From contig NZ_CYSB01000036.1 in NCBI RefSeq assembly GCF_001458255.1, forward strand, positions 80,054 through 144,053: a DNA stretch of 64,000 nt, in the 5' to 3' direction. The first letter of the stretch is position 1; each line of letters begins with the position of its first letter. The translations under genes were made by a program, and so were the position numbers. Positions 45,050 through 53,565 of this stretch are shown one piece after another. The notes below the pieces were generated by a model that was given only the letters and a program-made list of their open reading frames with translations, was not told the DNA's origin and made no database searches. This DNA is from Thalassovita autumnalis (lineage in GTDB: Bacteria > Pseudomonadota > Alphaproteobacteria > Rhodobacterales > Rhodobacteraceae).

Positions 45050-46641
45050 TCCAGAACCCAATTCTACCAGGTTTTAACCCGGACCCTTCGATCTGTCGGG
45101 TTGGCGATGAATATTTCATCGCCACCTCAACCTTCGAATGGTACCCGGGGGTGCAAATCCACCGCTCCAAGGATCTGGTGAATTGGGATCTTGCCTGCCG
45201 CCCGCTGTCACGTGCGGCGCAGTTGGATATGCGCGGCAATCCCGACAGTGGTGGCATTTGGGCGCCCTGCCTCAGCTATGCAGATGGGCTGTTCTGGCTG
45301 GTCTACACCGATGTGAAACGGCTGGATGGCAACTTCAAGGACGCCCACAATTACATCGTCACGGCCCCCGCGATTGAGGGGCCGTGGTCTGACCCGATCT
45401 ATGTGAATTCCTCAGGCTTTGACCCATCGCTGTTTCACGACGCGGACGGCCGCAAGTACTTCATGAACGTGCAGTGGAACCATGTGTCCAACTCGGTTGG
45501 GGGCCATCCGAAGCATCCGGCCTTTGACGGGATCCTGCTGCAGGAATGGCACCCTGAACAGGGGCTGATTGGGGACGTGCAAAACGTCTTTGCGGGATCG
45601 TCCCACGGGTTGACCGAGGCCCCGCATGTTTTCACGCGGAATGGCTACTATTACCTGACCACCGCTGAGGGCGGCACCGGCTATGAACATACCGTCACGC
45701 TGGCCCGCTCGCGCGATATCTGGGGCCCATATGAGGTGCATCCAGATCTGCATGTTCTGACCGCCAAAGAGGCGCCGGACAACGCGCTGCAACGGGTGGG
45801 GCATGGCCAGATTGTCGACACGCCTGAGGGGGAGTTTTACCACACGTTCCTCTGTTCACGGCCCTTGCCCGGGCGGTTTTCCCCCATGGGGCGCGAAACC
45901 GGGATCGCCAAGGTCGAATGGCGTGAGGACGATTGGCTCTACCTCAGTGGTGGGGGCATGGCTCCGTCGCTGACTGAAGTACCGCCCATAGCGGCGGAGC
46001 GGCGCCCAATTGCGGCCACTGAAACCAATTTTGACGGTGCAATTCTACCGGATGAATTTCAGTGGCTGCGCACCCCCTATCCTGAACGGATTTTCCAGCT
46101 GGCCGGCAGCGCCTTGCGGCTGATCGGGCGCGAAAGCTTGGGCAGCTGGTTTGAACAATCATTGGTGGCCCGGCGGCAGGAACATGCGGTCTACCGCGCC
46201 AAAACCACAATCGCGGAGTTCACCCCGACCACCTATCAACAGGCGGCAGGGCTGACGACCTATTATAACCGCCACAAATTCCACGCCCTGATGATTGCTG
46301 GGGATGGCAAGGGCGGGCGGATCCTGTCGATCCAGTCCTGTGCAGGCGATTGGCCTGATGGCGCGCTCAGCTTTCCTGGTGAGGTGATCCCACTGAGCGA
46401 TGGCGCTGTGGACCTTGCTGTTTCTGTCGATCATAACCATCAGCAGTTTTATTATCGCCAAGCGGGCGGTTGGCTGCCGATTGGGCCTTCGCTTGATGCC
46501 TCGGTCATTTCTGACGAAGGCGGGCGCGGCGAACATGCCTCCTTCACCGGGGCGTTTGTGGGCGTTGTGGCCTTTGACCAAACCGGGCAGGGCCGCAGCG
46601 CCGATGTCACCCGGTTCCGCTACGCACCGGAGGGCAGTTGA
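45046..46641 (+). CDS. GH43 beta-xylosidase / arabinofuranosidase
   Basis: 531 residues: five-bladed GH43 propeller (about 1-310) and a C-terminal beta-sandwich (about 320-530), as in intracellular XynB-type beta-xylosidases. The catalytic set can be placed: base Asp13 (NPDPS), pKa modulator Asp126 (GFDPS) and acid Glu191 (LTEAPH). There is no signal peptide, so it works in the cytoplasm on imported oligosaccharides, releasing xylose or arabinose. It overlaps the flanking genes by four and one base. Confidence 0.9.
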   Translation: MIQNPILPGFNPDPSICRVGDEYFIATSTFEWYPGVQIHRSKDLVNWDLACRPLSRAAQLDMRGNPDSGGIWAPCLSYADGLFWLVYTDVKRLDGNFKDAHNYIVTAPAIEGPWSDPIYVNSSGFDPSLFHDADGRKYFMNVQWNHVSNSVGGHPKHPAFDGILLQEWHPEQGLIGDVQNVFAGSSHGLTEAPHVFTRNGYYYLTTAEGGTGYEHTVTLARSRDIWGPYEVHPDLHVLTAKEAPDNALQRVGHGQIVDTPEGEFYHTFLCSRPLPGRFSPMGRETGIAKVEWREDDWLYLSGGGMAPSLTEVPPIAAERRPIAATETNFDGAILPDEFQWLRTPYPERIFQLAGSALRLIGRESLGSWFEQSLVARRQEHAVYRAKTTIAEFTPTTYQQAAGLTTYYNRHKFHALMIAGDGKGGRILSIQSCAGDWPDGALSFPGEVIPLSDGAVDLAVSVDHNHQQFYYRQAGGWLPIGPSLDASVISDEGGRGEHASFTGAFVGVVAFDQTGQGRSADVTRFRYAPEGS

Positions 46642-47477
46642 TGCGCGCGAGCCTTGAAATATGGGATGTTGCCAGCGCCAGTTTTGAGGTGGTGCTGCAA
46701 AGCCCACGTCATATTGAAGCGCCGAATTTCATGCCAGACGGGCAGTCGTTGATCGTCAATTGTGATGGCGGACTGTACCGGGTGCCGCTCGACGCGCCCG
46801 AGCTGATCTGTCTGAACAGCTTTACCCATACGATCATCAACAATGACCACGCCCCCAGCCCGGATGGCCGTCAGATTGCCTTCTGCGATAAATCTGAGAC
46901 CGGCAAATCCTGCATCTACCTGATGCCGGCAACAGGCGGGCGTCCGCGCCGGGTGACAGCGGGTTTGCCTAGCTGGTTTCACGCCTGGATGCCGGATGGG
47001 CAGGCGATGGTCTATGCCTGCGTGCGCGACGGCGATTTTGTCATTGCGCGTGCGGATCTGGAGGGGACCGAAGAGGTGTTGATCACCGGACCCCATCACT
47101 ATGACGGGCCTGATGTGACGCCGGATGGACAATGGATCTGGTTCAATTCCGATCGATCTGGTGCGATGGCGCTCTGGCGGATGCGGCCGGATGGATCAGA
47201 CCCTGAACAAATGACTGACGGCAGTACCGATGATTGGTTCCCCCATCCCAGCCCGGACGGGACCCACCTTTGCTACCTGGCCTATGACAAGGACACCGAA
47301 GGTCACCCCTTCGGCGTCGATGTAGATCTGTGCCTGATGCCGCAGGGCGGCGGGGCAGCTGAGGTGCTACAACGTATTCATGGCGGGCAGGGCTGCCTGA
47401 ACAGCCCGTGCTGGGCCCCTGATGGGGCGCGGTTTGCCTATATTCGCTATTTCGAGATGACCGAGGAGGAGGGGTAA
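46641..47477 (+). CDS. TolB-like beta-propeller protein
   Basis: 278 residues with repeated WD40-like/PD40 blades: FMPDGQSLIVN, PSPDGRQIAFC, WMPDGQAMVYA, VTPDGQWIWFN, PSPDGTHLCYL and WAPDGARFAYI. No signal peptide is visible, so it is not a periplasmic TolB. Proteins of this form sit in sugar-catabolic operons and are related in fold to oligogalacturonide lyase, though I see no proof of catalysis. It starts in the TGATG overlap with the GH43 stop and lies 2 bases before the next isomerase. Confidence 0.75.
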   Translation: MRASLEIWDVASASFEVVLQSPRHIEAPNFMPDGQSLIVNCDGGLYRVPLDAPELICLNSFTHTIINNDHAPSPDGRQIAFCDKSETGKSCIYLMPATGGRPRRVTAGLPSWFHAWMPDGQAMVYACVRDGDFVIARADLEGTEEVLITGPHHYDGPDVTPDGQWIWFNSDRSGAMALWRMRPDGSDPEQMTDGSTDDWFPHPSPDGTHLCYLAYDKDTEGHPFGVDVDLCLMPQGGGAAEVLQRIHGGQGCLNSPCWAPDGARFAYIRYFEMTEEEG

Positions 47478-47479
47478 CA

Positions 47480-48541
47480 ATGGCAGGATTGATCAAAGGG
47501 CCAGCGCTGTTTCTGGCCCAGTTCGCAGGGGATGACGCCCCCTATAACTCGTTAGAAAACATCACCAAATGGGCCGCAGGCCTTGGCTACAAAGGGGTGC
47601 AGATCCCAACCTTTGACGCGCGTCTCTTCGACCTGGAAAAGGCGGCGGAGAGTGATGCCTATTGTGATGAGGTCAAAGGCATCTGCGCTGATGCGGGGGT
47701 CGAAATTGCCGAGCTATCCACCCACCTGCAGGGCCAGCTGGTGGCGGTGAACCCTGCCTATGACGCGGCCTTTGACGCCTTTGCCCCGGCGCACTTGCAC
47801 GGCAATCCGGCAGGGCGGCAGGCCTGGGCGGTGGATCAGATGAAAAAGGCCGCGGTTGCCAGCCGCCGGCTGGGGCTGGAGGCATCGGTCAGCTTCACCG
47901 GATCGCTGGCCTTTCCCTATCTTTACCCCTGGCCCCAAAGGCCCGCCGGGTTGATTGAGGAGGCCTTCGCCGAACTTGCCCGCCGCTGGAAGCCGATCCT
48001 GGATGTCTATGACGAAAACGGCGTTGATGTTGGCTATGAAATCCACCCCGGTGAAGATGTCTTTGACGGCGCCACCTTTGAGATGTTCCTTGAGGCGCTG
48101 GGTGGCCATGCACGTTGCCAGATCAACTATGATCCCTCGCACTTCCTGCTGCAGCAGATGGACTATCTGGCCTTCATCGAAATCTACCATGAACGGATTT
48201 GCGCCTATCACGTCAAAGATGCGGAGTTTAATCCCGATGGTCGGCAAGGCGTCTATTCAGGTTATCAGTCCTGGGTCAATCGGGCGGGCCGGTTCCGCAG
48301 CCTTGGCGACGGGCAGGTGGACTTCAAAGGTATCTTCTCGAAACTGGCACAATACGGCTATGACAGCTGGGCGGTGCTGGAATGGGAATGCTGCCTGAAA
48401 TCCCCCGAACAGGGCGCCGCTGAGGGCGCACCGTTTATTCGCGATCATATCATAGAGGTGACGGATAAGGCCTTTGATGATTTTGCTGGTGCCGAAACCG
48501 ATCTGGGACAGATCCGGCAGATGTTGGGGATCTCGTCATGA
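47480..48541 (+). CDS. Sugar phosphate isomerase/epimerase-family protein 2
   Basis: 353 residues, longer TIM-barrel member of the AP-endonuclease-2 family. Probable metal ligands: Glu in VGYEIHPGEDVFDG, Asp in INYDPSHF, His in CAYHVKDAEF and Glu in VLEWECC. A strong GGAGGAGGGG ribosome site precedes ATG 47480. It overlaps the following oxidoreductase by ATGA, repeating the isomerase-oxidoreductase pairing seen earlier in the operon but with dissimilar sequences. Confidence 0.85.
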   Translation: MAGLIKGPALFLAQFAGDDAPYNSLENITKWAAGLGYKGVQIPTFDARLFDLEKAAESDAYCDEVKGICADAGVEIAELSTHLQGQLVAVNPAYDAAFDAFAPAHLHGNPAGRQAWAVDQMKKAAVASRRLGLEASVSFTGSLAFPYLYPWPQRPAGLIEEAFAELARRWKPILDVYDENGVDVGYEIHPGEDVFDGATFEMFLEALGGHARCQINYDPSHFLLQQMDYLAFIEIYHERICAYHVKDAEFNPDGRQGVYSGYQSWVNRAGRFRSLGDGQVDFKGIFSKLAQYGYDSWAVLEWECCLKSPEQGAAEGAPFIRDHIIEVTDKAFDDFAGAETDLGQIRQMLGISS

Positions 48542-49650
48542 CCCGTCTGCGCCTTGGAATGGTGGGTGGCGGGCAGGGCGCCTTTATTGGCGGTGTCCAT
48601 CGCATTGCCGCACGCATCGATGGCCAATGGGATCTGGTCGCCGGGGCGCTGAGTTCCGACGCGGAGCGCGCCAAGGCTTCAGCCGCTGAACTGGGCATCG
48701 CCGCAGACCGCGCTTACACTGATTTTGAAGAAATGGCCCGGGCTGAGACCGCGCGCGAGGATGGCATTGACGCCGTCGCGATTGTCACCCCAAACCACAT
48801 GCACGCCGGACCCGCGATTGCGTTCCTCAATGCAGGCATTCACGTCATCTGCGACAAACCCCTTGCCGCCACAGCGGATCAGGCCGAGGCGATTGCCCAG
48901 GCCGCGGGGGCCAGCAAGGCGCGGTTTATTCTGACCCATAACTACACCGGTTACCCGCTGATCCGGCAGGCCCGTCAGATGGTGTCTGAGGGGGAATTGG
49001 GGGACATTCGCCTGGTGCAGGTGGAATATGCCCAGGATTGGCTGGCCGACGAGGTCAGCAACAAACAGGCCGACTGGCGGGTGGACCCCGAGCGGTCTGG
49101 CGCAGGTGGGGCGATCGGCGATATCGGCACCCATGCGTTCAATCTGGCGGGCTTTGTCAGCGGGCTGCAGGCCGAACAGCTTTCTGCGGATCTTTCCAGC
49201 TTTGTGGCGGGGCGGCGTGTGGATGACAATGCCCATATCATGCTGCGGTATGGTGGCGGGGCCAAGGGGATGCTCTGGGCGTCGCAGGTGGCTGTGGGCA
49301 ATGAAAATGCCTTGCGGTTGCGGATCTATGGCAGCAAGGGCGGTCTGGAATGGGCGCAGGAAAATCCCAACCAGATGAGCTTCACCCGGTTTGGTGAACC
49401 CAAGCAGATCCTGACGCGCGCCGGTGCAGGGTCAAACGCCGCGGGCAGCCGCAACATCCGGGTGCCGCCGGGCCATCCTGAGGGCTATCTGGAAGGGTTT
49501 GCCACGCTTTACAGCGAAGCTGCAGCGATGATCCGGGGCGATGATGCGGATGCCCACACGCCCGGGATCGAAGAGGGGCTGCAAGGCATGCGCTTCATTG
49601 CGGCCTGTATTACCTCCAGCGGTCAGGATGGGCGCTGGGTGACGCTCTGA
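48538..49650 (+). CDS. Gfo/Idh/MocA-family oxidoreductase 2
   Basis: 370 residues: Rossmann motif GMVGGGQGAFIGGVHRIAAR, the Lys in HVICDKPLAATADQAE, and a C-terminal substrate domain with GGAIGDIGTHAFNLAGFVSG. The sequence differs from oxidoreductase 1, so the two probably act on different carbons or intermediates. It is the last gene of the operon, coupled to the isomerase by a four-base overlap and followed by a terminator. Confidence 0.9.
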   Translation: MTRLRLGMVGGGQGAFIGGVHRIAARIDGQWDLVAGALSSDAERAKASAAELGIAADRAYTDFEEMARAETAREDGIDAVAIVTPNHMHAGPAIAFLNAGIHVICDKPLAATADQAEAIAQAAGASKARFILTHNYTGYPLIRQARQMVSEGELGDIRLVQVEYAQDWLADEVSNKQADWRVDPERSGAGGAIGDIGTHAFNLAGFVSGLQAEQLSADLSSFVAGRRVDDNAHIMLRYGGGAKGMLWASQVAVGNENALRLRIYGSKGGLEWAQENPNQMSFTRFGEPKQILTRAGAGSNAAGSRNIRVPPGHPEGYLEGFATLYSEAAAMIRGDDADAHTPGIEEGLQGMRFIAACITSSGQDGRWVTL

Positions 49651-49665
49651 CCGGTTACAAAACAA

Positions 49666-49692
49666 AAGGCCCGCCACGTTCCGGCGGGCCTT
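49666..49692. terminator. Bidirectional terminator after the xyloside-type operon
   Basis: AAGGCCCGCC and GGCGGGCCTT form a perfect 10-bp stem with a 7-base loop, with A-rich sequence upstream and TTCT downstream. It separates this operon from the convergent fasciclin gene. Confidence 0.85.
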
Positions 49693-49709
49693 CTGCGTGA
49701 GTGGTGGGC

Positions 49710-50186
49710 TTAGCTGCCCGGCAGGATCACCTTGTCAATCACATGGATCACCCCGTTGGAGGCCGCAATATCTGCCGCCGCAACGCTTGCGTCATTGATC
49801 ATCACGCCATTGTCCAGATCGATCATGATATCGGTGCCCTGAACGGTGGTTGCCATCATGTCGTCCTGCAGATCGGTCGACATCACTTTGCCCGGCACAA
49901 CATGGTAGGTCAGGATCGCGATCAGCTGATCCTTGTTTTCCGGCTTCAACAGGGTCTCTACAGTGCCTTCAGGCAGGGCGGCAAAGGCGGCATCGGTCGG
50001 TGCGAAGACGGTGAAGGGGCCGTCGCCTTTCAGGGTTTCAACCAGACCCGCGGCCTGAACCGCGGCGACAAGCGTGTTGAAATCACCAGCGCCGACAGCG
50101 GTATCGACAATGTCTTTGGACATGCCACCGGCCATGGCAGGGGCGGCGAGAAGGGAAGCAAGAGCAATGGTTGCTGCGCGGATCAT
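49710..50186 (-). CDS. Secreted fasciclin-domain protein
   Basis: 158 residues: signal peptide ending near APAMAGG, then one FAS1 domain. [25 protein letters not shown] is the H1 box, TYHVVPGKV follows, and [15 protein letters not shown] is the H2 box. FAS1 proteins mediate adhesion or matrix contact; free-living marine bacteria often carry such small exported forms. The chosen ATG 50186 has GGAGA 8 bases upstream; the frame continues 16 codons further without a site. It is monocistronic. Confidence 0.9.
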   Translation of the reverse strand: MIRAATIALASLLAAPAMAGGMSKDIVDTAVGAGDFNTLVAAVQAAGLVETLKGDGPFTVFAPTDAAFAALPEGTVETLLKPENKDQLIAILTYHVVPGKVMSTDLQDDMMATTVQGTDIMIDLDNGVMINDASVAAADIAASNGVIHVIDKVILPGS

Positions 50187-50630
50187 TGGATCAGTCTCCG
50201 AAATGGTTTTGGTGTCAGAATGCCTCTGGGGCATCTGTTGGGGCTACGCAGCCTCAGCCCAATTAGATCTGCGATATTTCTGGCAAAACGCCCTTGATTG
50301 CCTGCGCCTGCAGGCTAAGCCCGCCGGTTTTTTGATTTCCATAAAGTTCTCGTGAACAGACGTGAGCCGCTTTTGCAGCCTGTGCTTTGCAGGACACACT
50401 TTGCAAGACACACAAACACGCTCTGTCATTTCGGCAGGGCAGGCTGATTGACAGGGACACGTGGCCTGCCTATCTGGCGCAGGAAACGTCATCACATCAG
50501 ATGGAATTGTTAGATGTTGGAGCTTGTGCATAAGCACTGATCACCACCGCTGGATCGGGGTGATCACAACCCGGGCCTGAAGCGAGACTTCGGCACCGGT
50601 GTTTTGATGTGTTTCAAAAACAGGTTCACA
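50187..50630. other. Intergenic region with a tandem repeat
   Basis: 444 bases between divergent genes. It holds the adjacent 14-bp repeat at 50385-50412 and presumably both promoters. A 97-codon open frame on the - strand (50244-50537) lacks a recognisable protein family and looks like chance. Confidence 0.5.
50385..50412. repeat. Tandem 14-bp repeat CTTTGCARGACACA
   Basis: CTTTGCAGGACACA at 50385-50398 is followed without gap by CTTTGCAAGACACA at 50399-50412 (13 of 14 identical). A partial further copy, TTTTGCAGCCTGTG, precedes it. It could be a direct-repeat regulator site for the fasciclin gene or simple slippage. Confidence 0.6.
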
Positions 50631-50891
50631 ATGAACATCTCGAAAATCGAACAGCGCGTGCTGCACGCGTTGGCTCAGGGTGGTGAGATCCGCTTTGAGC
50701 GTGCTGGCAATGGCAAACTGACTGAGGTCCATTGCTTTACCCATGATGGCATGGTTTTGATGGGCTGTACCTTGGACGTCGTTGGTAAATTGCGCCGCAA
50801 ACGTCTGATCAAATCGCAGAGCGCCAAACCTTACCGTATTTCCGCTCTAGGGCGCCAAGTGGTGCGACCACAGCTCAACAACCGAACGTAG
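50631..50891 (+). CDS. YjhX (TopAI, UPF0386) family protein
   Basis: 86 residues, the exact family length. MNISKIEQRVLHALAQGGEI, EVHCFTHDGMVLMGCTL, and KLRRKRLIKSQSAKPYRIS are the conserved blocks of YjhX. In E. coli this protein inhibits topoisomerase I and is counteracted by YjhQ, a GNAT-family protein encoded next to it. The same order occurs here, with a GNAT gene 11 bases downstream. The ATG at 50631 fits the family start. Many genomes hold lone YjhX copies, so toxin activity is not certain. Confidence 0.85.
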   Translation: MNISKIEQRVLHALAQGGEIRFERAGNGKLTEVHCFTHDGMVLMGCTLDVVGKLRRKRLIKSQSAKPYRISALGRQVVRPQLNNRT

Positions 50892-50902
50892 CGAGGTCTG
50901 AT

Positions 50903-51400
50903 ATGAACATTCGCGAAGAAACCCCGGCGGATCTTGCGGTGATCCGTCAGATTGTCGATGACGCCTTTGCCGGGGCTGAACACAGCGGCGGCACTGAAGG
51001 TCAGATCGTCGAAAAACTGCGGGCGGCAGGGGCGTTGACCCTGTCGCTGGTCGCCGAGGAGGCAGGGCAGGCCCTGGGCCATGTTGCCTTTTCTCCGGTG
51101 CGCATCGGACCTCAGTCCACCGGGTGGTTTGGGCTAGGTCCCGTTGCTGTGCGCCCGGACCGGCAGGCGGGCGGCATTGGGGCGCGGCTGATTGAGGCCG
51201 GGTTGGCGCAGTTGCGTCAGCAGGGCGCCATGGGCTGTGTGGTGCTGGGCGATCCCGCTTATTACCAGCGCTTTGGCTTCCGGGCAGATCCACAGGTGCA
51301 GTTTGAAGGCGTTCCGCCTGAATATTTCATGCAGCTGACCTTTGCCGGTGCAACGCCAGCTGGTGCAGCGGTCTACCACGCGGCCTTTTATCCTGAATAA
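50903..51400 (+). CDS. GNAT-family acetyltransferase, possible YjhQ-like partner
   Basis: 165 residues of the GNAT fold (YhbS-like). LGPVAVRPDRQAGGIGARLIEAGL is the acetyl-CoA binding motif A (R/Q-x-x-G-x-G/A form) and VVLGDPAYYQRFGF is motif B. The GAGG ribosome site is 8 bases before ATG 50903. It follows the YjhX gene closely and probably shares its transcript; position suggests antitoxin function as for YjhQ, but an ordinary small-molecule acetylase is equally possible from sequence. Confidence 0.8.
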   Translation: MNIREETPADLAVIRQIVDDAFAGAEHSGGTEGQIVEKLRAAGALTLSLVAEEAGQALGHVAFSPVRIGPQSTGWFGLGPVAVRPDRQAGGIGARLIEAGLAQLRQQGAMGCVVLGDPAYYQRFGFRADPQVQFEGVPPEYFMQLTFAGATPAGAAVYHAAFYPE

Positions 51401-51406
51401 CAGGGT

Positions 51407-51437
51407 TGCCTCTCCCATAGGGTGGGGGAGGCATTTT
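51407..51437 (+). terminator. Terminator of the YjhX-GNAT pair
   Basis: TGCCTCTCCC pairs with GGGGGAGGCA (one T-G pair) around a 7-base loop, followed by TTTT. It lies 7 bases after the GNAT stop. Confidence 0.85.
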
Positions 51438-51489
51438 GAATGGCCTTTGTTTTGAGGGCCGTTTCGTCAACGTTCAAGCTGGCCAATAG

Positions 51490-51523
51490 CAAGACGCCCC
51501 GACCGGATGATCGGGGCGTCTTG
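51490..51523. terminator. Hairpin at the 3' end of the glucose/mannose-type ABC operon
   Basis: CAAGACGCCCCGA and TCGGGGCGTCTTG form a perfect 13-bp stem with an 8-base loop, 22 bases beyond the ATPase stop on the - strand. The T-tract is poor, so it may act as a 3'-end protector as well as a terminator. Confidence 0.7.
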
Positions 51524-51544
51524 ATGTTCACGTGAGGGGTCTAC

Positions 51545-52642
51545 TTAGTTCAGCCGTTCGCCGGTGCCAGGGGCAAAGTAGCTGACCTTGCCCAGGTCAA
51601 AAGCCAGATCCAGCATTGCGCCGGGCTGTGCCTTGGTTTCGGCATGCAGGCGGGCGGTGACCTGTTTGCCACCCAGTTCCGCCACCACATAGGTGTCAGC
51701 GCCCGCCGGCTCGACCATGTCGATCAGGCACTGCGCCTCCTGCACATCCTGACCGGCGCGGAAGCCTGCTTCGGCGATGTCTTCGGGGCGCAGACCCAGA
51801 ATAACATCTTCGGGCAGATCGCCGCTGTGGGTGTCTTTCAACACAATCGGTGCGCCGTCGCCGCGGGTGATTTCAATGTCCAGACCGCTGCCGTTGCGCT
51901 TGGCTTTGGCTGGGATCAGGTTCATTGCGGGCGAACCCATGAAATCTGCCACAAACAGGTTTGCGGGGTTGTTGTAGATCTCCGCCGGGGTGCCGATCTG
52001 TTGCACCACGCCGCCCTTCAGCACCACGATCTTGGTCGCCAGCGTCATCGCCTCAATCTGGTCATGGGTCACATAGACCATTGTGGCGCCCAGGTTCTGG
52101 TGCAGCTTCTTGATCTCGGAGCGCATCTCAACCCGCAGTTTGGCGTCGAGGTTCGACAGCGGTTCATCAAACAAGAACAGCTTGGGATCACGCACCAGCG
52201 CCCGGCCCATCGCCACACGCTGCCGTTGACCACCGGACAGTTGCCCGGGGCGGCGGTTCAGCAGCGGTTCGATCTGCAGCTGGCTGGCCACCTCTTGCAG
52301 CTTGGCCGCCTGGGTTGCCGCATCCACGCCGCGAACTTTCATGCCGAAGGTGATGTTCTTGGCCACCGACATGGTCGGGTAGAGCGCGTAGGACTGGAAC
52401 ACCATCGCGATGTCGCGGTCCTTTGGACTGACATGGGTCATGTCCTTGCCGCCAATGCTCAGCGTGCCGCCGGTGATCGGCTCCAGCCCGGCGATGCAGT
52501 TCAGCAGCGTGGACTTACCGCAGCCCGAAGGCCCCACCAGAACCAGAAAGTCGCCCGGTTCAATCGAAACATTGATGTCTTTGAGGATCTCAACCGAACC
52601 GTAGTTCTTGTAGAGGTTCTTAATATCCAGAATAGGTGCCAT
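51545..52642 (-). CDS. Glucose/mannose-type ABC transporter ATPase
   Basis: 365 residues. Walker A GPSGCGKST (about 38-46), signature LSGGQRQRVAMGRA, Walker B LFLFDEPLSNLD, switch VTHDQIEAMT and a C-terminal TOBE domain (about 275-360). It is the last gene of a four-gene CUT1 operon and begins 5 bases after the second permease. It closely resembles the ATPase at 40909-42072 in the core, but lacks that protein's N-terminal extension. Confidence 0.93.
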   Translation of the reverse strand: MAPILDIKNLYKNYGSVEILKDINVSIEPGDFLVLVGPSGCGKSTLLNCIAGLEPITGGTLSIGGKDMTHVSPKDRDIAMVFQSYALYPTMSVAKNITFGMKVRGVDAATQAAKLQEVASQLQIEPLLNRRPGQLSGGQRQRVAMGRALVRDPKLFLFDEPLSNLDAKLRVEMRSEIKKLHQNLGATMVYVTHDQIEAMTLATKIVVLKGGVVQQIGTPAEIYNNPANLFVADFMGSPAMNLIPAKAKRNGSGLDIEITRGDGAPIVLKDTHSGDLPEDVILGLRPEDIAEAGFRAGQDVQEAQCLIDMVEPAGADTYVVAELGGKQVTARLHAETKAQPGAMLDLAFDLGKVSYFAPGTGERLN

Positions 52643-52647
52643 TTGCC

Positions 52648-53565
52648 TTATCCCTTTACCGAGCCAGCGGTCAGGCCGCGGATGAAGTATTTGCCCGCCA
52701 CCACATAGACGAGGAGCGTGGGAAGCGCGGCGATGATGGCGGCGGCCATGTCGACGTTATATTCCTTCACCCCGGTGGTGGAGTTGACGATGTTGTTGAG
52801 TGCCACGGTGACCGGCTGTGTGCCCGCCTGGCTGAAGCTGACGCCGAACAGGAAGTCATTCCAGATGTTGGTGAACTGCCAGATCACGGTCACCACCACG
52901 ATGGGCAGCGACAGCGGCAGGAAGATCGACCAGAAGATCCGGAAGAAGCCCGCGCCGTCTACCTTGGCCGCCTTGGTCAGTTCGGCCGGAATGGTGACAT
53001 AGTAGTTGCGGAAAAACAGCGTGGTGAACCCGATGCCGTAGATCACATGCACCACGATCAGCCCGGGGATGGAGCCTGCCAGCCCCATGATCCCCAGCAT
53101 GCGTGCCATCGGCAGCAGCACCACCTGAAACGGGATGAAGCAGCCAAACAGCATCAGCGAGAAGATCAGGTTCGCGCCTTTGAAGCGCCACTGTGCAATC
53201 ACGTAGCCGTTCATTGCGCCCAGCATGGTGGCCAGCAGCACAGCAGGCACTGTCATCAGGACCGAGTTCCAGAAGTAAGGGCGCAGGCCCTCACATTGCA
53301 CACCGGTACAGGTTGACGACCAGGCGGTGCGCCAAGCGTCAAAGGTGACATCGCGGGGCAGCGAAATCAGGCTGCCGGTGCGGATCTCATCCAGGCTTTT
53401 GAGTGAGGTGGTGACCATCACAAACAGCGGCATCAGATAGAACAGCGCGAAGGCACCCAGCAGTGCAAACAGCAGCCAACGCAGGGCCAATTGGGACCAG
53501 TTCCGCTGTGGTGCGGCGCTGGGGGCGGCCGCATTGGCCGCGGGGGAGTGGGTGAAATCAGTCAT
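52648..53565 (-). CDS. Glucose/mannose-type ABC transporter permease 2
   Basis: 305 residues, six-helix BPD_transp_1 permease of MalG type. The EAA stretch LTKAAKVDGAGFFRIFWSIFLP is intact, and a conserved Cys pair SSTCTGVQCEG lies in the periplasmic loop, as also seen in the permease at 39943-40905 (EACTGINCDG). The two transporters are therefore close relatives. It overlaps permease 1 by 8 bases. Confidence 0.92.
   Translation of the reverse strand: MTDFTHSPAANAAAPSAAPQRNWSQLALRWLLFALLGAFALFYLMPLFVMVTTSLKSLDEIRTGSLISLPRDVTFDAWRTAWSSTCTGVQCEGLRPYFWNSVLMTVPAVLLATMLGAMNGYVIAQWRFKGANLIFSLMLFGCFIPFQVVLLPMARMLGIMGLAGSIPGLIVVHVIYGIGFTTLFFRNYYVTIPAELTKAAKVDGAGFFRIFWSIFLPLSLPIVVVTVIWQFTNIWNDFLFGVSFSQAGTQPVTVALNNIVNSTTGVKEYNVDMAAAIIAALPTLLVYVVAGKYFIRGLTAGSVKG

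Noticed and set aside
50244..50537. 97-codon frame on the - strand upstream of the fasciclin gene
   Set aside because: No recognisable family, no ribosome site and a Cys/Lys-rich composition unlike neighbouring genes.
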